In this document: positions 33,322-41,830 of the stretch, piece by piece
Numbering within the stretch: position 1 is the stretch's first letter
Layout: each line of letters opens with the position of its first letter
From: JANQFV01 sp964468185
Lineage (GTDB): Bacteria; Planctomycetota; Phycisphaerae; UBA1845; Fen-1342
Direction of reading: 5' to 3'
Length of the DNA stretch: 64,000 nt
NCBI GenBank assembly: GCA_964468185.1
Contig: CAYXTR010000014.1
Span: forward strand, 1 to 64,000
Notes under the pieces: model-generated
Told to the model about the DNA's origin: nothing
Seen by the model: only the letters and a program-made list of their open reading frames with translations
Databases searched by the model: none
Position numbers and translations under genes: made by a program

Positions 33322-34818
33322 ATGCCCAGTAAGGATGAAAACCGCCTCCGCCGCCTCCGGGCGCGCATTGCCGAGTTTCCGAAGGTCCCCGGCGTATATC
33401 TGATGAAGAGTGGGGAAGGAGTCGTACTGTACGTCGGCAAGGCCACCGACCTGCGTTCACGCGTTTCCAGCTATTTCCAGGACTCGGCCGCTCTGCTGGC
33501 CACGCGCGGGCCGCGGATCGCCAACATGATCACCCAGGTCGAGGAGATCGACTACCTCGAATGTGAGACTGAAGTCGACGCCTTGCTCAAAGAAAACCGG
33601 CTGATCAAGGACATCCAGCCGCCTTACAACGAGCGTCAAAAAGACGATAAGACCTTCCCTTACATCGAAATCACGACCTCGGACGACTTCCCGGGCGTCT
33701 ACGTCACACGCAAGCCCCGCGTGCGCGGCTCCAAGCTGTATGGTCCCTTCCTCAACCCCGCGGGAATTCGTGATGCGATCACGGCGTTGCAGAAGGTCTT
33801 CAAATTCCGCACGTGCGACCTCGAGATTCGGGCCGACGACGACAAACGTCGGTTTTTCCGACCCTGTCTGCTGCACGCCATCAACCAGTGCACGGCACCC
33901 TGCGCAGCCCGAATCGGCAAGGAGGACTACGCCGCAGACATCAAACGCCTACGCAAGGTCCTTGAATCGAAGCGCAGCGCCCTGCTCCGCCAGTTGCAGC
34001 GCGAGATGCAGCAGGCCGCAGAATCGCGCCACTACGAGCAGGCCGCCGTACTGCGCGACCGACTGCATGCGATCGAGTCTCTCTCACTGAAGGGCAAGCT
34101 CGATGAGGATGTGCAGCCCGAGGTCTTCTTCGTCGACCCGGCCGCCGGATTGGAGAAGTTGCAGCAGGTTCTGGAATTGCCAAAACGGCCCCGTATTATC
34201 GAGGGCATCGACATCGCCACACTTCAGGGCGAGTCGTCGGTCGGGTCATTGGTGTGCTTCATTGATGGACGCCCCTTCAAGAGCGGCTACCGCCGGTACC
34301 GTATCAGAACCATCGAAGGCATCGACGACTACGCGATGATCCGCGAGGTCATCGCTCGCCGTTACCGCTACGCCGCCATCGCCGAAGAGCTATACCCCGA
34401 CATCATCCTCATCGATGGCGGTCTGGGGCAGCTACACGCGGCGCTGGAGGCGTTCGAACGCATGCGACAAGGTATCGAGCGAGACGGCAGTGAAGGTGTC
34501 AAACCCGCGATGGTCGTCTCCCTCGCCAAGCGCGAAGAACTGATCTACATGCAGGCCCGCCACAAGCCCATCAAGCTCGGCCGGAACAACGAGGCCCTGC
34601 GGCTTTTGCAGCAGGTACGCGACGAGGCACACCGCTTCGGCCAGCACTATCACCACATCCTGCGCCGCAAGCGAACATTCGAAGAGGACCTCGCCGCCGG
34701 CCGTCGACCACCCGTGAAACGTCCAGACCGCGCAGCGCAGGATCGCAAGAAGCGTGCCCGGCGCGGTGAATTGACGGTCGATGAGGACACTTCGCAACTC
34801 CCTCCCGAAGACGATTAA
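33322..34818 (+). CDS. uvrC: UvrABC system protein C, short form without C-terminal HhH domain
   Basis: 498 residues. GIY-YIG nuclease domain: PKVPGVYLMKSGEGVVLYVGKATDLRSRVSSYF, all catalytic residues present. A cysteine cluster C-x16-C-x7-C-x3-C (ending CLLHAINQCTAPC) corresponds to the iron-sulfur motif reported for E. coli UvrC. The UVR motif is ESRHYEQAAVLRDRLHAIESL. The RNase H-like endonuclease domain is present (RIIEGIDIATLQGESSVGSLVCF, then IILIDGGLGQLHAAL). UvrC makes the dual incisions in nucleotide-excision repair. Typical UvrC is about 600 residues and ends in two helix-hairpin-helix motifs; here the chain ends in a charged tail after HHILRRKRTFEEDL. The promoter -10 lies four to ten bases from the ATG. 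Confidence 0.94.
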   Translation: MPSKDENRLRRLRARIAEFPKVPGVYLMKSGEGVVLYVGKATDLRSRVSSYFQDSAALLATRGPRIANMITQVEEIDYLECETEVDALLKENRLIKDIQPPYNERQKDDKTFPYIEITTSDDFPGVYVTRKPRVRGSKLYGPFLNPAGIRDAITALQKVFKFRTCDLEIRADDDKRRFFRPCLLHAINQCTAPCAARIGKEDYAADIKRLRKVLESKRSALLRQLQREMQQAAESRHYEQAAVLRDRLHAIESLSLKGKLDEDVQPEVFFVDPAAGLEKLQQVLELPKRPRIIEGIDIATLQGESSVGSLVCFIDGRPFKSGYRRYRIRTIEGIDDYAMIREVIARRYRYAAIAEELYPDIILIDGGLGQLHAALEAFERMRQGIERDGSEGVKPAMVVSLAKREELIYMQARHKPIKLGRNNEALRLLQQVRDEAHRFGQHYHHILRRKRTFEEDLAAGRRPPVKRPDRAAQDRKKRARRGELTVDEDTSQLPPEDD

Positions 34819-34968
34819 ACGCCGCGGCGACCGCGCTATCAGACGATTTGCCCTATCGGACGGGTAACCGAATCGGGGTGGAAATTCGGCCCGACCCACG
34901 CGAGAAACTCCGATCACCGTCCCTATCCAGCGTGATTATCGGTTTATTACCTTGTTTATAACGAAAGT

Positions 34969-34997
34969 TTGATTTCAACAGGTTATGTGGGTATATT
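34969..34997 (+). promoter_or_regulatory. Promoter in the AT-rich interval before the large exported protein
   Basis: TTGATT (34969-34974), 17 bases, TATATT (34992-34997) inside a conspicuously AT-rich stretch (34930-35005). The next gene begins at 35289, leaving a leader of about 285 bases. The remaining interval 34819-35288 shows no gene I can support; a 25-codon frame beginning near 35123 (MKRFHHLFL...) has no ribosome site at proper spacing. Confidence 0.5.
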
Positions 34998-35288
34998 ATC
35001 GGTAGGTAGGGTCACGTGTTGCGGGCGTATCACATCACCGGAGCAGGTTCGCAACCACTTTGGGCTTGAAACACACGTGGCGTTGCCAACTGTCGCCGGC
35101 GAGTGAGGACGCTGGCAACGGAGATGAAGCGTTTCCATCACCTGTTCCTTTCGATGCTCGTCCGCATGAAACGCATGGTGCCGGGTCACTTGTCCTGAGT
35201 CGCGCGGCGTGACATGTCCGCGGTTTCAACGGCTCAGCCAGACAATGATCGGCGGGTGAGCTTCGAGGCCCTCGAAAGGAGAATGACG

Positions 35289-38024
35289 ATGAAGAGGCTT
35301 GTATGTACTTGCGCCGTGTTGGCGTGCGCCCTTGGTGTTGCGCAGGCTGACACGGAATGGGCAACGCTATCCGCGGGGGATCAGGTTACTGATGTTGTAA
35401 CGAACAGGGGAGCAGCAAACGATGGGACACGCTACTTCGCGTGCCCCCCGGGGACAATCTGGGGGCAGGAGAGTCACGAGTGCACAGATGATTGGTCGGC
35501 GGCCACGAGCGCCGTTGCCGACTGGGGCGTTCCGGGCGGCGTCGATTACATTGTCTACGAGAACTTCTCCTACGGCATGGGTGAAACCTGCGACGTACAT
35601 TGGTGGGGACTCTGCCTGCGTTACGACAACGGCTGGTATCTGTGCGATCCGCCCGCCGACTGGCTGTTCGAGATTACCTTCTACTATGACGACGGCACCG
35701 GCATGCCGGACACGCAGAATCCGGCCTGCTCCTACGTCGTCAACCCCACCATCACCGTTGTTGATCCGGAGTGCAGCGGCGCATACATCCTCTATCAGTT
35801 CGACGCCGACCTCGACCCGTGCTGCCCGCTGAACAACGGCTGGATCTCGATTCAGAGCCTGCCGAACGCCAACGATTGCGGCTTCCTCTGGATGAGCTCC
35901 GATCAGGGTGACATGGATTCGCTACAGGAAGACCGGATCAATGGCGACCCCCCGGCTTCGACCGGCTACGATCGTGGCGTGTGCCTGACGGGCGAGCTCG
36001 GACAGTCGATGTTCGGCGCTACGCAGTTCGGCGGCATGTTCGAGGGCTGGGGCAACGGCTACAACGGGGAGTGGTACTTCTATCCGAATTTCGGATGGTG
36101 GAACATGTGGTGGCCCAACGAGTTTGACCTCGACCGCCGAAAAGCGGTTCACCTCGAATTCGACGTGAACGTGCAGGATGCAGGCTTCCTGATTGTGGTC
36201 GTGAATTGGGCCACGCCCGAGTGGGAGGCCTTGGGACTGGATCGTCCGCCCTTGCCGGAGGACGTACCCGATCCGGAAACGGAAGAGCTCTACATCGGAC
36301 GTCACGAAGTCGCGTTCTACGGGCCCGGCCAGGAATACGCAGTCATCGACCTGTTGCTCGACTACTGTCCGTCCTGGATCTCGATCGACATCATGGGGGA
36401 GGAGTACTTCATCGAAGGCTGGCTTGACCACCAGTGCATCGAGTGGGGCCCTGACGACTTCTTCTACGTGGATGTCGACATGGGTGGCTTCGCCGAAGGT
36501 GGCGGCAGCGGCTACAACTTCGGTGAGTGGTACTATTACGACCAGACGAACTGGTGGAACATCTGGTTCGAGAACGAGTTCGACCTGTTCCGCGTCAAGG
36601 AGATCGACACGCACATGATGCTGGAGGTCGACCCCGGCGGGTACGCCCTCATCGCGCTGAACTGGGCCATGCCCGAATGGACCGCACTCGGCATGAACCG
36701 CCCACCCCTGCCTGAAGATTTCTGGCAGGATCCCTCGCTGGAGGATGTGTACATCGCGCGGGAGCCGTTCTTCGAAATCTCCGAACCCGGCACCTACCCC
36801 ATCGACTGGCTCTTCCAGATCCCCTTCTGCCCGGAGTGGATCTCCATGGACGTGCAGGGCTATGGGTTCCGCATCCTCGACGGCACGATCCGCCACGAGT
36901 GCCGCTGCATCGTCGATTGCCAGGAAGGCTCGATCCCCGAAGGCGAGCCGCCGATCGGCGATGAGTACGTCGACATGTACAATGGCGGCTGCAATAGCGA
37001 CCCCACCATCTTCCAGCCCATCGCCTGCGGCGACGTGATTTGTGGCGAATCCGCCACGTATCTGTTCGAGGGTCAAAACTACCGCGACACCGATTGGTAT
37101 GAGCTCGTACTGAATGAGCCGATGATCATCACGTGGAAGGCGATCGCCGAATTCCCCCTGCAAATCGTGATCATCGATGCCAGCACCGGCTGCGATCCGA
37201 TCACCGTCGTGGATATCACGACCGCGCCACCTTGCGAGATGGCCGCTCTCACGAGCGAATGCCTGCCACCGGGCGTCTACTGGCTGTGGGCCGGCCCCAA
37301 CGTGTTCCAGGGCGTCCCACCCGGATCCAACTACGTCGCCCAGGTAACGTGCCATCCGTGCGCCGCGGACGTCAATACCGGCTTCTTCGGCGGCTGGATG
37401 AACAACTACATGGGCATGTTCCCCGCGGGGCTCAATGATGGCTACATCGACCCCGACATGGAGCGCGGCCCGTGGTTCTACTACGAGGACGATTATCCAA
37501 CCCTCTGGTGGAACGCCTGGTGGCCGAATCCGTACAACCTCGACTGGCTGAAGGACGTCCGCCTGACCTTTGACCTGATGACCTGGAATGACGGCTGGGC
37601 CATGGTCACCGTCAACTGGTCGAACGAAAACTGGATGGAGCCCGAGTTCCCGCCGCTACCCGAGTTCGAGGACTTCGTCGATCGGGCTGAGCCCGAGGTC
37701 TTCTACGTCGACGGCACGGGCTATCAATTCCTGCACGAGATCCCCTTCTGCCCGGCCTGGGTCTCGGTCGACGTCTGGGGCAGCCGGTTCTTCATCGAGG
37801 GTCAGATCGAGCACATCTGTCACGCCCATCCGTCACCCGGCGACATGGATTGTGACGGCGATGTGGACTTCGATGACATCGGCCCCTTTGTCCTGGCGAT
37901 TCAGAGCCAGGCCGCATACGAGTCCGTCTACTGGTGGTGCGATTGGATGAACGCCGACTGCGACGGCGACGGTGATGTCGACTTTGACGACATCAACCCC
38001 TTCGTCGGCCTGATCGGTTCGTAA
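35289..38024 (+). CDS. Large exported protein with three Trp-rich modules, a PPC-like domain and a dockerin-like C-terminus
   Basis: 911 residues from ATG 35289 (AAGGAG, 7-base spacer; ATG 35283 is too close). A signal peptide (MKRLVCTCAVLACALGVAQA) is followed by a Cys-rich N-terminal region. Three copies of a roughly 150-residue module follow, near 36008-36440, 36460-36905 and 37365-37820. Each copy has WWNxWWxN, a strand ending VNW or LNW, PPLPE, and closes with FCPxWISxDVxG (YCPSWISIDIMG in the first copy) and IxHxC. Between copies 2 and 3 is a domain resembling pre-peptidase C-terminal (PPC) domains (YRDTDWYELVLNEP to YWLWAGP). The last 65 residues hold two EF-hand repeats (DMDCDGDVDFDDIGPFV, DCDGDGDVDFDDINPFV). 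I do not recognise the Trp-rich module as a named family. Composition (acidic, W/Y/D-rich, paired Cys) fits an extracellular structural or carbohydrate-binding protein. Confidence 0.8.
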   Translation: MKRLVCTCAVLACALGVAQADTEWATLSAGDQVTDVVTNRGAANDGTRYFACPPGTIWGQESHECTDDWSAATSAVADWGVPGGVDYIVYENFSYGMGETCDVHWWGLCLRYDNGWYLCDPPADWLFEITFYYDDGTGMPDTQNPACSYVVNPTITVVDPECSGAYILYQFDADLDPCCPLNNGWISIQSLPNANDCGFLWMSSDQGDMDSLQEDRINGDPPASTGYDRGVCLTGELGQSMFGATQFGGMFEGWGNGYNGEWYFYPNFGWWNMWWPNEFDLDRRKAVHLEFDVNVQDAGFLIVVVNWATPEWEALGLDRPPLPEDVPDPETEELYIGRHEVAFYGPGQEYAVIDLLLDYCPSWISIDIMGEEYFIEGWLDHQCIEWGPDDFFYVDVDMGGFAEGGGSGYNFGEWYYYDQTNWWNIWFENEFDLFRVKEIDTHMMLEVDPGGYALIALNWAMPEWTALGMNRPPLPEDFWQDPSLEDVYIAREPFFEISEPGTYPIDWLFQIPFCPEWISMDVQGYGFRILDGTIRHECRCIVDCQEGSIPEGEPPIGDEYVDMYNGGCNSDPTIFQPIACGDVICGESATYLFEGQNYRDTDWYELVLNEPMIITWKAIAEFPLQIVIIDASTGCDPITVVDITTAPPCEMAALTSECLPPGVYWLWAGPNVFQGVPPGSNYVAQVTCHPCAADVNTGFFGGWMNNYMGMFPAGLNDGYIDPDMERGPWFYYEDDYPTLWWNAWWPNPYNLDWLKDVRLTFDLMTWNDGWAMVTVNWSNENWMEPEFPPLPEFEDFVDRAEPEVFYVDGTGYQFLHEIPFCPAWVSVDVWGSRFFIEGQIEHICHAHPSPGDMDCDGDVDFDDIGPFVLAIQSQAAYESVYWWCDWMNADCDGDGDVDFDDINPFVGLIGS

Positions 38025-38062
38025 CCTCGACTTCGTCGAGGCAGGTTTCCGCGATCTCCATG

Positions 38063-38096
38063 GCAGACCGGTGCTCAGGCGCCGGTCTGCTGTTTT
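38063..38096 (+). terminator. Rho-independent terminator after the Trp-rich module protein
   Basis: GCAGACCGG (38063-38071) pairs with CCGGTCTGC (38082-38090) across a 10-base loop and is followed by TGTTTT. It lies 39 bases after the stop codon at 38024. Confidence 0.78.
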
Positions 38097-38132
38097 ATGT
38101 ACGTGTGACGCGTCTGCGGTGTCGCGCCCGCC

Positions 38133-38138
38133 TATAAT
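38133..38138 (+). promoter_or_regulatory. -10 element of mgtE
   Basis: A perfect TATAAT, about 80 bases before the mgtE start. No consensus -35 hexamer at 17 bases (GCGTCT). The leader of about 75 bases shows no recognisable magnesium riboswitch. Confidence 0.45.
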
Positions 38139-38217
38139 ACAATCCTGCAGTGCTTGCGGACGTGCGGGCGTTCGAGTAATCCGTGCATAGTGGTTCAAGA
38201 GGTTGAGAGGCCGGTGG

Positions 38218-39546
38218 ATGCCGAGTGTCGATCTGGAAAAGCTGTCGCCCGACGAGCTGCGTGAAGCCTGGCCTGCGCTGTCCGATGAGGACCGCCGCCA
38301 CGGCTTCATCATGCTCTCCGACGAAGAAGCCGAAGAGTTTCTCTCACACCTTCCGGCCCACGACATCATCGACCTGCTGATCTCGCTGCCGGAGGCCGAC
38401 CAGCGCCGCTGGCTGCGTTTCCTGCCTGATGACGACGTAACGGACATCATTCAGGAAGCCCCCGAAGAGCAGCGCAACGCCATCATCGGCCTGCTCGACG
38501 CGAAGACCCGCCTCGAAACCCGTGAACTGCTGGAGTACGACGAGGACGAAGCCGGCGGCCTGATGACCACCCGCTTCGCGCGCCTGCGTGCCAGCATGAC
38601 CGCGGCACAGGCTATCGAGTACCTGCGCAACGAGGCGCCGCGCAATGCCGAGACCATCTACTACGCCTTCGTCGTCGACGCCGATGACAAGCTGGTGGGC
38701 GTCGTATCGTTCCGTGACCTCGTCATCGCCAGGGTCGACGAACACGTGTCGGAGCTGATGACGACTGACGTCGTTGCCGTGCCCGACGAAATGGACCAGG
38801 AAGAGCTCAGCCGCCGCTTCGCCCACGAAGACCTGTATTGCCTGCCCGTCGTTGACGCTGACGGCCGCATCAAGGGCATCGTGACGGCCGACGATATCGT
38901 CGACGTCGTTGACGAGGAAGCCACGGAAGACATGCACAAGATGGGCGGCAGTGAGGCCCTCGAGTCGCCTTACCTGCGCGCGGGGATCCTCCAGATGCTG
39001 CGCGCCCGGGGCGGCTGGCTGGTCGGTCTCCTGTTGCTTGGCTTCGCGACCGTACATGCCATGAGCCAGTACGAAGAAAGCCTGGCCAAAGACCTCGCCG
39101 TCCTCGTGGTCTTCGTACCCCTGATCATCAGTTGCGGCGGCAATACCGGCTCACAGGCGGCCATGCTCGTCGTACGCGCCATGGCTCTCGATGAACTCCG
39201 GTTGCGAGACTGGTGGCGCGTCGTGCAGCGAGAACTGGCCGCCGGTGTCGGCCTGGGCGCCATGCTGGCGGTCACCGGCCTGCTGGCCGGGCTCGGCTGG
39301 AATGGCCTGACCGGCCACGTCAGCCAGACGCCCATGCTCGTCTTCCTCGCCGTTTCAACGAGCATCCTCTGTGTCGTACTCTGGGGCACGATTGCCGGCT
39401 CAATGCTCCCGTTCCTCCTGCGCCTGCTTGGCGCCGACCCCGCCAGTTCCTCAGCCCCACTGGTCGCCACCATCGTCGACGCCTCCGGCATCCTGATCTA
39501 CTTCACCGTCGGCGGCGCCATCCTGCGGTCGTTCGGCGGCGCGTAA
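38218..39546 (+). CDS. mgtE: Magnesium transporter MgtE
   Basis: 442 residues. The N-terminal superhelical MgtE_N domain contains the repeats LLISLPEADQRRWLRFLPDDDVTDIIQEAPEEQ and ends with LLEYDEDEAGGLMT. Two CBS domains follow (DDKLVGVVSFRDLVIAR, VSELMTTDVVAVPDE, VVDADGRIKGIVTADDIVDVV), then a five-helix divalent-cation channel with FVPLIISCGGNTGSQAAMLVVRAMAL, the conserved pore signature. Cytoplasmic acidic surfaces sense Mg2+ and gate the channel in characterised members. AGAGG seven bases before ATG 38218 selects it over TTG 38203. It converges with nadB. Confidence 0.95.
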   Translation: MPSVDLEKLSPDELREAWPALSDEDRRHGFIMLSDEEAEEFLSHLPAHDIIDLLISLPEADQRRWLRFLPDDDVTDIIQEAPEEQRNAIIGLLDAKTRLETRELLEYDEDEAGGLMTTRFARLRASMTAAQAIEYLRNEAPRNAETIYYAFVVDADDKLVGVVSFRDLVIARVDEHVSELMTTDVVAVPDEMDQEELSRRFAHEDLYCLPVVDADGRIKGIVTADDIVDVVDEEATEDMHKMGGSEALESPYLRAGILQMLRARGGWLVGLLLLGFATVHAMSQYEESLAKDLAVLVVFVPLIISCGGNTGSQAAMLVVRAMALDELRLRDWWRVVQRELAAGVGLGAMLAVTGLLAGLGWNGLTGHVSQTPMLVFLAVSTSILCVVLWGTIAGSMLPFLLRLLGADPASSSAPLVATIVDASGILIYFTVGGAILRSFGGA

Positions 39547-39598
39547 GACCAACGCACCCTGCGTGAGTCGCACCTCGGCATGAAAGTGCCCCCTGCCG

Positions 39599-41245
39599 TC
39601 AGTCCGCCACCGGCGTCGTCCAGACCTGATAACCCTCCTCGACCCGTGACAAGTCGATATGGCACCGCCAGCGCTGATCATCCCGCTCCGGGAAATCCAC
39701 GCGATAGTGCACGCCGCGCGACTCACACCGCGTCGCCGCACTCGTCGCCACCGCCAGCGCCACGGTCAGCATATTCTGCGTCTGCCAGGCAATTGGCGTG
39801 TCAAAGAGCTTGTCCATCGTGTAGCGCGCCCATAGCCCAATTATCTCAATCGTCTCACGCAGCCGGTCGCCGGTCCGCTCGACGGCGGCGTTCCGCCACA
39901 TCACGCTGACCAGGCTGTTCTGCACGTCGGCCAGATCCAACGGGGTCCGCGAAGAATGCGGCAACAGGTGTGCCAGCGGCAGCGGTCGATTGATACGGTT
40001 ATTCGCGGCCGTCCGCTCGGCGGCCAGACGCCCGCTCCTGCGGCCATAGACCAACCCCTCCAGCAGCGAGTTACTCGCCAGCCGGTTGGCACCGTGCAAA
40101 CCCGTGGCCGCGACTTCGCCGCAGGCAAGCAACCCCGGCAGCGACGTCTGACCACGTGCATCGGCCACGACGCCGCCGACCGCGTAATGCGCGCTCGGTC
40201 GCACCGGAATCAGGTCCTGCTCCGGGTTGAGGTCGAACTCGCGGCACAGCCGATCAATATTCGGAAAAAGCTCCGCAAAATGTCCGCGTTCGAAATGCCG
40301 CACGTCGAGATGAACACAGGCGGCATGCGTGCGCGTCATTTCGGTCGCGATAGCCCGGCTTACGACATCGCGTGAAGCCAGCTCACCCCGCTCATCATAG
40401 CCCGGCATGAACCGCTCGCCCGCCCGATTCACCAGCCGCGCCCCCTCGCCGCGCACCGCCTCTGAAATCAGCGCGCGGGCGGCACCCGCGACGTATAGCG
40501 TCGTCGGGTGAAACTGGATCATCTCCAAGTCGCGCAACGTCGCGCCCGCTCGGAACGCCAGCGCAAGCCCATCGCCCGTCGCGATCCCCGGGTTGGTCGT
40601 CTCGCGGTAGATTCGCCCGCAGCCACCCGTGGCGAGAATCGTGTTGGTCGCCCAGAACATCTGGTGTCCGTGTTTCGGATGCGCCGTCACGGCACCGACG
40701 ACCTGGCCGTCCGCTGTGAGCAGATCGATCACAAAGCAATGATCGAATATCCGAACCCGAGGATGCGCACGCGCCTGCTCCAGCAACACCCGCAAGATCT
40801 CCCGCCCCGTCGCATCATGCGCGTGGACAATCCGCCGCTGCGTGTGCGCCCCCTCGGCACTCACAGCCAGCGTGCCACGCTCATGGTCGAAGTGCGCCCC
40901 CGCCACCTCAAGCTCATGTATCACCTCCGGCCCTTCCGCCACCACGCTGTCAATCGTCTGCGGATCACCCAACCCACAGGCAACCGCAAGCGTGTCCCGG
41001 GCATGTTCGGCCGGCGAATCCGGCGGCAGGAGTGCGGCCGCAACACCACCCTGCGCATAAGCCGTCGCCGACTCCTCAACTTCGTCCTTGGTCACCACCA
41101 GCACATCCCCCGCCTCCGCCGCTGCCAGGGCCGCCCGCAAACCGGCGATTCCGGACCCCAGCACAAGCGTATCCGTGAAGAGATGCGGCAGGCGGTGATG
41201 TTCAAAATCGGTGAGATAGCGGCGGCGGCCGATCGTCGAGCTCAT
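39599..41245 (-). CDS. nadB: L-aspartate oxidase
   Basis: 548 residues. The FAD-binding motif is LVLGSGIAGLRAALAAAEAG. Conserved segments are ATAYAQGGVAAAL, the HDATGREI stretch, FWATNTILATGGCGRIYRETTNP, RLVNRAGERFMPGYDERGELASRDVVSRAI and VRPSAHYAVGGVVADARGQTSLPGLLACGEVA, in the order seen in NadB. It oxidises aspartate to iminoaspartate for quinolinate and NAD synthesis. The PSAHYxxGG form (rather than the succinate dehydrogenase pattern) supports NadB. Last gene of a leftward set, 10 bases after the cyclo-ligase gene. nadA and nadC are not in the window. Confidence 0.94.
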   Translation of the reverse strand: MSSTIGRRRYLTDFEHHRLPHLFTDTLVLGSGIAGLRAALAAAEAGDVLVVTKDEVEESATAYAQGGVAAALLPPDSPAEHARDTLAVACGLGDPQTIDSVVAEGPEVIHELEVAGAHFDHERGTLAVSAEGAHTQRRIVHAHDATGREILRVLLEQARAHPRVRIFDHCFVIDLLTADGQVVGAVTAHPKHGHQMFWATNTILATGGCGRIYRETTNPGIATGDGLALAFRAGATLRDLEMIQFHPTTLYVAGAARALISEAVRGEGARLVNRAGERFMPGYDERGELASRDVVSRAIATEMTRTHAACVHLDVRHFERGHFAELFPNIDRLCREFDLNPEQDLIPVRPSAHYAVGGVVADARGQTSLPGLLACGEVAATGLHGANRLASNSLLEGLVYGRRSGRLAAERTAANNRINRPLPLAHLLPHSSRTPLDLADVQNSLVSVMWRNAAVERTGDRLRETIEIIGLWARYTMDKLFDTPIAWQTQNMLTVALAVATSAATRCESRGVHYRVDFPERDDQRWRCHIDLSRVEEGYQVWTTPVAD

Positions 41246-41255
41246 GATATCGCTT

Positions 41256-41828
41256 CTACCAGTGCTTGAACCTCCGCACCTGCTGGTCCGTCACGAGCAT
41301 ATCGACCTGGACATCAGATGGACCAACCGGGATCGGCTCGACCAGCTGATCCTCCAACGCCAGACCACACGCAACTGCGTGCAGTTCCGGATGGGAGAGA
41401 AACCGGTCATAAAACCCCCGTCCGCGCCCCAAGCGATTGCCCTGCTCGTCGAATCCCAGGCCCGGCACGATGACCAGATCAATGTCCGCGACCGGATAGG
41501 GCAGGCCGGCCGCTGGCTCGCGAATTCCCATAAACCCGCTCTCCACGCCGCTGACGATGGACTGAATCTCAACAGGAATCATCCGGCGCTGATCCCAGGT
41601 AACCCGCGGCGCCAGGACGGTCTTCAGATCCGCCCAGGCTTGCAACGCAAGCTGGCGCGTATCTACCTCATGCGGGGACGAAAGGAAGATCATGATGCGC
41701 TCCGCGCGCTGATACTCATCCTGCTCAAACAGCAGACGACACGCAGCCGCACTTCGCCGTTCCAGATCCTCCGGCGGAATCTGGCTCAGCAGGCGACGCA
41801 GAGCTTTGCGAAGCGCTTTCTTCGGCAC
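41256..41828 (-). CDS. 5-formyltetrahydrofolate cyclo-ligase
   Basis: 190 residues. The N-terminal basic helix (KKALRKALRRLLSQI) and substrate-binding residues precede VDTRQLALQAWADLKTVLAPRV and the signature DLVIVPGLGFDEQGNRLGRGRGFYDRFL, with the ATP-binding GRGxGxYDR loop. It converts 5-formyl-THF to methenyl-THF with ATP. It begins with GTG 41828, two bases after the rarA stop, so translation is probably coupled. Confidence 0.92.
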   Translation of the reverse strand: MPKKALRKALRRLLSQIPPEDLERRSAAACRLLFEQDEYQRAERIMIFLSSPHEVDTRQLALQAWADLKTVLAPRVTWDQRRMIPVEIQSIVSGVESGFMGIREPAAGLPYPVADIDLVIVPGLGFDEQGNRLGRGRGFYDRFLSHPELHAVACGLALEDQLVEPIPVGPSDVQVDMLVTDQQVRRFKHW

Positions 41829-41830
41829 GC

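Noticed and set aside
34983..35189. A 68-codon minus-strand frame in the leader of the Trp-rich protein gene
   Set aside because: No ribosome site at a useful distance and unnatural composition; lies opposite a promoter-like region.
35922..37355. A 477-codon minus-strand open frame
   Set aside because: Antisense to the Trp-rich exported protein, which has signal peptide, ribosome site and repeats.
37830..38024. A cellulosome dockerin
   Set aside because: The calcium loops match dockerin form, but no cohesin or scaffoldin is in the window and the carriers are not glycoside hydrolases; described only as dockerin-like.
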